From contig JBBDIM010000076.1 of NCBI GenBank assembly GCA_040880405.1, positions 1 to 34,505 of the forward strand: a DNA stretch of 34,505 nucleotides, given 5' to 3'. Source of the stretch: JBBDIM01 sp040880405 (lineage in GTDB: Bacteria > Planctomycetota > Planctomycetia > Pirellulales > Pirellulaceae). The notes beneath the pieces were generated by a model. That model was not told the DNA's origin. It was given only the letters and a program-made list of their open reading frames with translations, and did not search any database. The position numbers and the translations under genes were made by a program. The first letter of the stretch is position 1. Each line of letters begins with the position of its first letter. Shown one piece after another: positions 15,270-21,447 of this stretch.

Positions 15270-15326
15270 TGATGGAACCGGAGACGGCATCCAGACTTCC
15301 TAGAAGAGGCAAGGTCATCTCATACA
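15270..15326 (+). repeat. 57-bp direct repeat, copy 2
   Basis: Partner of 15074-15130, lying immediately before the inverted CATGCCCACG copy. Between the two copies is a short AT-rich tract (about 15160-15205) of CAATTTGCAATTG-like sequence. Together these fill the 624-base gap 14768-15391. Confidence 0.7.
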
Positions 15327-15329
15327 TCT

Positions 15330-15363
15330 CATGCCCACGTTGGAGGGCGTGGGCATGGCACCC
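15330..15363 (-). repeat. CATGCCCACG hairpin repeat, copy 2 (inverted)
   Basis: Exact reverse complement of 14972-15005 over 34 bases. The two copies bracket a 392-bp segment like terminal inverted repeats. Confidence 0.85.
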
Positions 15364-15391
15364 CGCTTTGCAATCGGCTAGGGGCGGGGGC

Positions 15392-15670
15392 CTACACCAG
15401 TTGGTAGGCGGCGTCCTCTTCGGCCCGGGCGGCCCAGTACTGTTCGAGGCGTTCTTCCTCGATGAAGTAGTAGAGTTCTTCTTCCAGGCCATAAAGCCCC
15501 CGCAGCCCGGCGGTCGATTCATCGGCCCGAGTCAGCTTGCGACACGAAACGACCCAAGAGCAGAATGTCTCCGCGTCAATGAAGCGGGATTTTTCGTGCG
15601 CGGCAATCGCCTGCCGCCGCTCCGACATCGTCTTACCCGCCAAATTAAAATCCGAAATTAAACCAACCAT
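15392..15670 (-). CDS. Small hypothetical protein, acidic C-terminus
   Basis: 92 residues from ATG 15670, which has AGGAAGGAAG about ten bases upstream; an alternative ATG at 15724 would add 18 residues. The sequence MVGLISDFNLAGKTMSERRQ leads into AETFCSWVVSCRKLTRADEST and then a highly acidic helix (YGLEEELYYFIEEERLEQYW). It has no signal peptide or membrane segment and I do not recognise a family. It is supported by the ribosome-binding sequence, its uninterrupted protein-like composition, and its position alone between repeats. It could be a lineage-specific planctomycete protein. Confidence 0.45.
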   Translation of the reverse strand: MVGLISDFNLAGKTMSERRQAIAAHEKSRFIDAETFCSWVVSCRKLTRADESTAGLRGLYGLEEELYYFIEEERLEQYWAARAEEDAAYQLV

Positions 15671-16130
15671 GAGCAAATACTTCCTTCCTGAACATCGTGA
15701 ACAGTGGGGGGGAAGGAACTCCATTTCATGCCTTCACAGGGTAAACACGGCTAACGTGGCCACCCTGAAGCGTCGTCGTTGACGCCTCATTGAGGATCTA
15801 TCGAACGCTCAATGGGATCGCTGAACCGACACTCGTTTCAGCGACGGGACAAACCCGCCTCTTCCTTGCGAATAGACCGGAGAGTGGCATTGGAGGCAAG
15901 GGCCCCCGCCGCGACCTCGACAGGCCTGCTCGATCGATTCTCGTCAGGCGTATGCTAGCACCCTCAGGTCGAATCGACGAGCCCCATTTTCAACAAGTCG
16001 CGGCTCGACGCAACCGCCTTCGGAGACGATTTACCAGACCTTAATTTCGAATGGTCGGGCAAGCAGGCGAGCATCACAAAACCAGTCCTCCCGAGATGAC
16101 CCGAACGCCCAAAGAATGCACGCAACCCAA
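15671..16130. other. Intergenic stretch without a supported gene
   Basis: No frame shows recognisable motifs, and I see no long palindrome or member of the repeat families found elsewhere. It lies downstream of the PhoB-like gene and upstream of the small hypothetical gene, both on the minus strand. Confidence 0.5.
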
Positions 16131-16868
16131 TCAACCACAAGAGGTTGCGACCGAAGAGAGATCTTTCATCCGATACCCCACTCCGCGGACGGTTTCGATC
16201 ACCTCCCCCTTCTCGCCCAGCTTGGTACGGATCGACTTTACATGAACATCAATCTTCCGAGTCCGCGCCGCGGCGGTCTCTTCGCCGGTCGGCTTGGGAG
16301 GCGGTTTAGGTTCGGGGGTTCCTCCCAACTCTTCCCGGGTCAGGACAAAGCCGGGCCGAGACATCAGGGCCTTGAGCATGCGGAATTCGGTGGGCGTGAG
16401 CGGAATCAAGGCCCCGTCGACCGTTACCTCTTGCCGCTGGGAATCGAGCAGGATTCCGTGACACTCGATCCGTGAATCGGCCCGTTCCGGCCCTCGAGCG
16501 CACTCGGCCAGGGTCCGCACGCTTTGGGCCAGCATGTCGATCGCCAGCGAGCGGGCCAATTGGGTATCTTCTGAGACTCCGGTGGAGAGTGGCCCTTCGA
16601 GATCGGCGTCTGGCAGGACCAAAATGGCCGGTGTTAGTTCATCTGGCAGGTTCCGGGCGATCGAGCGGCCCAGGTCGAACGTCTCGCTTGGGGGTACTTG
16701 CGACGCGAGCAACACCACCTCCGGCTGCATCTCCAGCGCGAGCTCCAAGGCCTCACGTCCGTTCGTGGCCAGACGAACCTCCAGGCCCGCTTGGCGCAAT
16801 CCATCCGCCAGCGATTGATCGATGGCGCGCGGTTCTCCGATCAATAACACGCCACGTTTTTTCATCAC
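16131..16868 (-). CDS. PhoB/OmpR-type regulator with degenerate receiver domain
   Basis: 245 residues: receiver-like domain (about 5-125) and OmpR/PhoB winged helix (about 133-235). The DNA-binding half is convincing: LTPTEFRMLKALMSRPGFVL, KIDVHVKSIRTKLG, and IETVRGVGYRM. The receiver is not functional in the usual sense. The phospho-acceptor site reads VVLLASQVPP with A55 where PhoB has Asp, the acidic pair is reduced to GEP (11-13), and the conserved Lys before the last helix is missing. Inside the winged helix a Pro-rich segment (GGTPEPKPPPKPTGEE) replaces the usual helix after REEL. As last gene of the phosphate cluster it probably regulates pst, perhaps through protein binding rather than phosphorylation. 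No phoR is present in the window. Confidence 0.82.
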   Translation of the reverse strand: MMKKRGVLLIGEPRAIDQSLADGLRQAGLEVRLATNGREALELALEMQPEVVLLASQVPPSETFDLGRSIARNLPDELTPAILVLPDADLEGPLSTGVSEDTQLARSLAIDMLAQSVRTLAECARGPERADSRIECHGILLDSQRQEVTVDGALIPLTPTEFRMLKALMSRPGFVLTREELGGTPEPKPPPKPTGEETAAARTRKIDVHVKSIRTKLGEKGEVIETVRGVGYRMKDLSSVATSCG

Positions 16869-16970
16869 ACTGCCCTTAAGGACCGCTCGTTCAATTGGCG
16901 TCTGATTTGGAGTTTAATCGTGTCGATCAATATCCGACATTTATTGATCCAGCAGTGCCAAACGGGATTG

Positions 16971-17021
16971 AAACGCAGAGGCGCAGAGTGAGTCCTCTGC
17001 GCTCTCTGCGCCTCTGCGTTT
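16971..17021. repeat. AAACGCAGAGGCGCAGAG hairpin between phoU and the PhoB-like gene
   Basis: A perfect 18-bp inverted repeat (16971-16988 with 17004-17021) around a 15-base loop. It belongs to the kind of dispersed palindrome common between genes in planctomycetes and related bacteria (recalled, not searched). Lying within the pho operon, it could reduce read-through into the regulator gene. Confidence 0.8.
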
Positions 17022-17095
17022 CCAGTTCTTAAAATCCGACAGTCATTTCCCGGACGGTGCTAAGCTTGGAACCCCGGGGTAACAGGCCGGAAAGG

Positions 17096-17776
17096 TCAAC
17101 CATCCTCACGGGGCGTCGTGTGGCTCCGGTGCCGCACGATATCTCCTTCGACCAGATAGATCACAATCTCGGCGATGTTGGTCACATGGTCGGCGATCCG
17201 CTCCACATGCCTTGAAATGCTGGTCATCTCGATCATCCAGCCGAAATCCTCCGGCCGCTCGGCAACACCCTGCTTGAGCCAATCGAAGATCGAGTGGTGC
17301 AGTTCGTCGACAATCGCGTCGGTTTCGATCAACTGCCGCGAGCGCTGGGCGTCTCGTTCGATAAACGCGTCGAGTCCCTCGCGGAGCATCGCGCTGGCAT
17401 GTGTGTGGGCTTGGCGGAGCGACTCCGGCATCTCAGCCCGCCGTTCCTGGTCGAGAATACGCAGAACACAAGCCGCGATATTGACGGCCAGGTCCCCGAT
17501 TCGTTCCAATTCGTGCGCGACCGCCATCGTCGCGGCGATCGAACGCAGGTCGGAGGCGACCGGTTGAAACAAGGCGATCGCCTGGAGGCTTTCCTCCTCG
17601 ACCTCGATATCGAGGACGTCGATTTGATCGTCGGAATCAAGTACGCGTTGGGCGGTCTCGCGGTCCATTTCGGAGGCCGACAAGAGGGCCGCCTCGACCT
17701 GGCTCTCTACCATCGAACCCATCGTCAGCATCACACGCCGCAATCCGTCGAGCTGCCGTTCCCAGTGTCTGCTCAC
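17096..17776 (-). CDS. phoU: Phosphate transport system regulator PhoU
   Basis: 226 residues, the normal PhoU length. The protein is two three-helix repeats, each with the metal-cluster motif: HELERIGDLAVNIA (about residues 88-101) and RHVERIADHVTNIAEIVIYL (about 188-207). PhoU links the state of the Pst transporter to Pho regulon output, normally by acting on PhoR, and limits phosphate uptake. It lies 94 bases after pstB on the same strand. With no phoR here and a PhoB-like partner lacking its Asp, PhoU may contact the regulator or another kinase; this is inference. Confidence 0.95.
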   Translation of the reverse strand: MSRHWERQLDGLRRVMLTMGSMVESQVEAALLSASEMDRETAQRVLDSDDQIDVLDIEVEEESLQAIALFQPVASDLRSIAATMAVAHELERIGDLAVNIAACVLRILDQERRAEMPESLRQAHTHASAMLREGLDAFIERDAQRSRQLIETDAIVDELHHSIFDWLKQGVAERPEDFGWMIEMTSISRHVERIADHVTNIAEIVIYLVEGDIVRHRSHTTPREDG

Positions 17777-17870
17777 GCTTGAGATACTCCCTTAAAAAAG
17801 TACCAGTAGTTGACGATATAACGGCCACACGCCCCCCAAAATCGTCGAATCGGGGGAGAAGCACTCGGAA

Positions 17871-18752
17871 TCACCCAAACCGCCCGGTTACGTAGGCATT
17901 GGTTTCGGAAAGCTTGGGCTTGGTGAACATCTCGACCGTCGGGCCATATTCCACCAGGCAACCGAGATACATGAACGCCGTGTAATCGCTGATCCGGGCC
18001 GCTTGCTGCATGTTGTGGGTCACAATCAAAATCGAGTACTCACCCCGCAGTTCACGAATCAGGTCCTCGATTTTGCTCGTCGCGATTGGGTCCAAGGCCG
18101 AACAAGGTTCGTCCAACAGTAGCACTTCCGGTTCACTAGCAATCGCCCGCGCGATGCAAAGCCGCTGTTGCTGGCCGCCGGAGAGACTCAGCCCGCTTTC
18201 ACCCAGGCGGTCCTTCACCTCACTCCAAATCGCGGCCCCTTTGAGACTCGACTCGCACACCTGATCCAACACGGCGCGGTTTCGCTCGCCATCGATCCGG
18301 AGGGGATAGATGACGTTCTCGAAGATACTCATCGGAAACGGGTTGGGCTTCTGGAAGACCATTCCCATCCGTTTACGCAGCTCAATGACATCGACTCCCA
18401 CATCGCAAATCGAGTCCCCATTGAGCATGATATCTCCCTGGATGCGGACCGAGTCGATCAGGTCGTTCATCCGGTTCACGCACCGCAGCAAGGTCGATTT
18501 CCCGCAGCCGGAGGGGCCGACCAGCGCGGTTACCTGCCCCTTGGGGATCGGCATGTTGATATCGAACAGCGCCTGCTTCTCGCCATACCACAGGTTAAAG
18601 TCCTTGATCTCCAGCACGCGCTCCTCGCGGAGGACAGAGTCGTGGATGACCGGCTCGAAGGTTTCACCCTGGGCGATCAAATCGAGCCGACTCGGCTTGG
18701 AGGCGGATGCGGACTTGGAACTGGAAGTCGATTGCGACACGTTGGAACTCAT
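17871..18752 (-). CDS. pstB: Phosphate ABC transporter ATPase PstB
   Basis: 293 residues, about 35 longer than usual because of a Ser-rich N-terminus. Walker A is GPSGCGKST, the signature is LSGGQQQR, Walker B is VLLLDEPCSALDP, and the switch His is in VTHNMQQAARISD. The PstB-specific NPFPMSIFENV stretch is present. It should energise phosphate import through PstC-PstA at the inner face of the cytoplasmic membrane. It lies 64 bases downstream of pstA, with a hairpin in that gap and the pstA stop. Confidence 0.96.
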   Translation of the reverse strand: MSSNVSQSTSSSKSASASKPSRLDLIAQGETFEPVIHDSVLREERVLEIKDFNLWYGEKQALFDINMPIPKGQVTALVGPSGCGKSTLLRCVNRMNDLIDSVRIQGDIMLNGDSICDVGVDVIELRKRMGMVFQKPNPFPMSIFENVIYPLRIDGERNRAVLDQVCESSLKGAAIWSEVKDRLGESGLSLSGGQQQRLCIARAIASEPEVLLLDEPCSALDPIATSKIEDLIRELRGEYSILIVTHNMQQAARISDYTAFMYLGCLVEYGPTVEMFTKPKLSETNAYVTGRFG

Positions 18753-18775
18753 GCAAAGGGTGGGCGTTAGGTGAC

Positions 18776-18823
18776 GTTTTAAACGGGGAACGCGAACCGT
18801 GATGGTAGCCGACCGTTTAAAAC
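18776..18823. repeat. Intra-operon hairpin between pstA and pstB
   Basis: A perfect 11-bp inverted repeat, GTTTTAAACGG (18776-18786) and CCGTTTAAAAC (18813-18823), with a 26-base loop. One arm includes the pstA stop codon. There is no U-run after it, so it is more likely an RNA-processing or stability element than a terminator. Confidence 0.5.
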
Positions 18824-21447
18824 TGTCCCGATTGAAATTGTTTCCGCAGCCTGGCCCGCAGCCAAATGGCGGTGAGGTTCAAAAGCGCGATCACGCCGAT
18901 CAACAGCAAGGTGGTGGTGAAGACCATCGGCTTGGCCGCCTCGCTGTTGGGGCTCTGAAAACCGAGGTCGAAAATATGGAACCCCAGGTGCATAAAACTG
19001 CGGTCTAAATGGACAAACGGTGGCGTCAGGTCGACCGGCAACTCCGGGGCCAGCTTCAAGACCCCGACCAACATCAGCGGTGCGACCTCCCCTGCCCCTC
19101 GCGCCATCGCGAGGATCATTCCGGTCATGATACCCGGCATCGCGTGGGGAAGCACGATCCGCTTCAAGGTTTGCCACTTGCTTGCGCCGCAGCCGTAGGA
19201 ACCCTCGCGGAGCGAATTGGGAACCGCCGAGAGGGCCTCTTCGGTCGCCACAATCACCACCGGCAGGGTCAACAGGGCCAAGGTGAGGCTGGCCCAAATG
19301 AGTGCCCCTTTGCCGAACGTCGGATTCGGCAGCCCTGCCTGGTAGAACCCGCCGAAGTAAGGCGTCGTGGCCAAAACCGTCACGAAGATACCAGTCGCGA
19401 TAACCCAAGTTAGAAGGGTAACCGACGAGACCCATTGGCTCCGCCGGGCGGTCATTTTTCTCCGCATGCCAAGGGAATAGACCGACAACAAAAAGGCCGC
19501 CACCGCGACAACCGCCAACAGGGTCATCATTCCCCACCACCAAAGCGGCGGCATGATCGGCAAACCGGCGTTGGCCGGTCCACCATCGATATAGGCCCCC
19601 AGCACAAAGATCAAAAACCCATAGCCAAACACGCCGAACACGATACTCGGTACCCCGGCCAAGTTATTGATGCTGATCCGAATGGCGCTGACCACCGTGC
19701 CTGGCTTGGCGTATTCGCGCAAGTAGAGCGCCGCCAACACACCGAACGGGACGACGATCAAGCTCATGATCATCGTCATCGCCACGGTCCCCCAGATCGC
19801 CGGAAAGACACCCCCTTCGGCGTTTGCCTCACGGGGATCGTCCAACAGAAACTCACGCCAGCGCGATCCGTAGACCTCTAACCGGCCGAGGGTCGTCAAT
19901 TGATTCGCGGGAAACGCCCTCACAATGTCCCCCAGGGCCAATTCCTTTTCGATCCCCTGAGCGGTGGTCGCGATCAGCCGGATGCGTTCGTTCTGGTCCC
20001 GCAAGTCCTCGATCCGCTGGTTTAACTCCAGGGTTCGCTCGTCGACCTCCAACCGGGTCTCGATATAGTGCTCGATCGCGGCCCAGGCGGCAGGGGGAAT
20101 GTCCTCAAGGAGCTTTTCAATTTCGAGCCGCCGTGCTTGCTGTTCCTCCAGCAGTTCCTCTTGCTGCACGATAATCGCACGGAGGTAACCCTCGGCGAGC
20201 ATCGCCAATCTTGAATCGTCCCCGAATCGCTTCTTCACCTGGGCAGCGATCGCCTCGTCCCGCGCACGCTCCGCCAAAATCGCTTCGGCCTGAACTCGTA
20301 GATTGTAAAGTTCGGTGGCGGAGGGCTCGATCAAGATCCGATGGGCAAGCTCTTGTCGGCGAATACTGAGCCGGGCCTCCTCCTGACGAAGGCTGACTTC
20401 ACCCACCTCATGTTTTTCGATTCGTTTGATCTCATAAAAGCGGCCGCGCACTTCGTCGTGATAGCGCTGAAATTCGGCCCACGACTGGGCCGGCCCTTCC
20501 GTAATTTCACGCAACCGAAGCACATTCGGCTCCCCTTCAATCGCTTCCCACTCCAATTCCTGGCCATCGTCGAGGATGGCAATCTTCCTTCGCTCGGAAT
20601 CCGCTTGATCCTCCAGAAAGGCCTCGACGTTCTCCGCGCGGACCTGGGTAAGTTGCTCTGTCAGGGCCTCGATTTCCGCGGCGTATTGCTCCCGCGGAGT
20701 TGGCTGTCGCGGCTCGGCATCGGCTGCCGGCTCCTCTGCCTCAGGTTCCGTTTGGTCTTCCTGGGCATCTTGCGGGGCGTCGTCGGTCGGATCTTCAAGC
20801 GGTTCGTCCGGCGGTAACAGTTCGTCCAGCCGATAAGCGTTCACCTCGAAAAACCGCTGAATGTCCGCCAGCTGCTCCTCTTCGGCCGAGATGGTTCGCC
20901 AGTGGGACAGGGAAAACCGGGTCGGCTCTCCGTAGAAACGGCCCCACTCCACCCGCTCGATCACCAAGGCCCACTCGGGCGTCGTCGGCTGGTCCGGCTT
21001 GAGTTCGAACTGGTTGATCCAGTGGAAGTGTGTGTTGGTCAGATCGAAGTTGCCGGTGCGGTACTGTTTTCGTTTGGTGACGACCGACTGACCACCTGCT
21101 TCGGCAATTGCTGTGCGAGCTCGCTCGGCCGCTTGCTCGGAGAGTGAGTCGAGGTTGTCGATGCTCAGGTTGAAGGATTCGCGGTTGGTCTCTTCACCCA
21201 TCTGGATGGAGTCGTCAACCAACTCCATACGGTACACATTCCCAGGCCAGAAGGTCGCCATCCCTTGGTAAATGACCAGCCCCAACAGGCCGAAAATCAT
21301 GACCAACGACAACGCCAGCGCCCCGCCGGAAAGCCAGATCATCGGCTCACCTTGGGCCAAGACCGAGAGCCCCGGCTTGGTCACATGCCCACGCTTGTCC
21401 CGTTTGGCGGGCGTTTGATCGGGGGAAGAGGATGTTGGGATGCTCAT
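18817..21447 (-). CDS. pstA: Phosphate ABC transporter permease PstA with giant periplasmic coiled-coil insertion
   Basis: 876 residues, far longer than the usual 280-550. A first transmembrane segment (about 38-62) is followed by about 470 extramembrane residues (70-540). These start as a mixed domain, pass an acidic Pro/Glu linker (209-245), then become strongly Glu/Gln/Arg-rich with coiled-coil character (about 247-500). The normal permease core follows from about 545: GTVAMTMIMSLIVVPFGVLA, NNLAGVPSIVFGVFGYG, the EAA-type loop EALSAVPNSLREGSYGCGASKWQTLKRIVLP (737-767), and ARGAGEVAPLML. It overlaps pstC by ATGA (21444-21447), so the two permeases are translated together. The insertion should face the periplasm. 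Confidence 0.92.
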   Translation of the reverse strand: MSIPTSSSPDQTPAKRDKRGHVTKPGLSVLAQGEPMIWLSGGALALSLVMIFGLLGLVIYQGMATFWPGNVYRMELVDDSIQMGEETNRESFNLSIDNLDSLSEQAAERARTAIAEAGGQSVVTKRKQYRTGNFDLTNTHFHWINQFELKPDQPTTPEWALVIERVEWGRFYGEPTRFSLSHWRTISAEEEQLADIQRFFEVNAYRLDELLPPDEPLEDPTDDAPQDAQEDQTEPEAEEPAADAEPRQPTPREQYAAEIEALTEQLTQVRAENVEAFLEDQADSERRKIAILDDGQELEWEAIEGEPNVLRLREITEGPAQSWAEFQRYHDEVRGRFYEIKRIEKHEVGEVSLRQEEARLSIRRQELAHRILIEPSATELYNLRVQAEAILAERARDEAIAAQVKKRFGDDSRLAMLAEGYLRAIIVQQEELLEEQQARRLEIEKLLEDIPPAAWAAIEHYIETRLEVDERTLELNQRIEDLRDQNERIRLIATTAQGIEKELALGDIVRAFPANQLTTLGRLEVYGSRWREFLLDDPREANAEGGVFPAIWGTVAMTMIMSLIVVPFGVLAALYLREYAKPGTVVSAIRISINNLAGVPSIVFGVFGYGFLIFVLGAYIDGGPANAGLPIMPPLWWWGMMTLLAVVAVAAFLLSVYSLGMRRKMTARRSQWVSSVTLLTWVIATGIFVTVLATTPYFGGFYQAGLPNPTFGKGALIWASLTLALLTLPVVIVATEEALSAVPNSLREGSYGCGASKWQTLKRIVLPHAMPGIMTGMILAMARGAGEVAPLMLVGVLKLAPELPVDLTPPFVHLDRSFMHLGFHIFDLGFQSPNSEAAKPMVFTTTLLLIGVIALLNLTAIWLRARLRKQFQSGQF

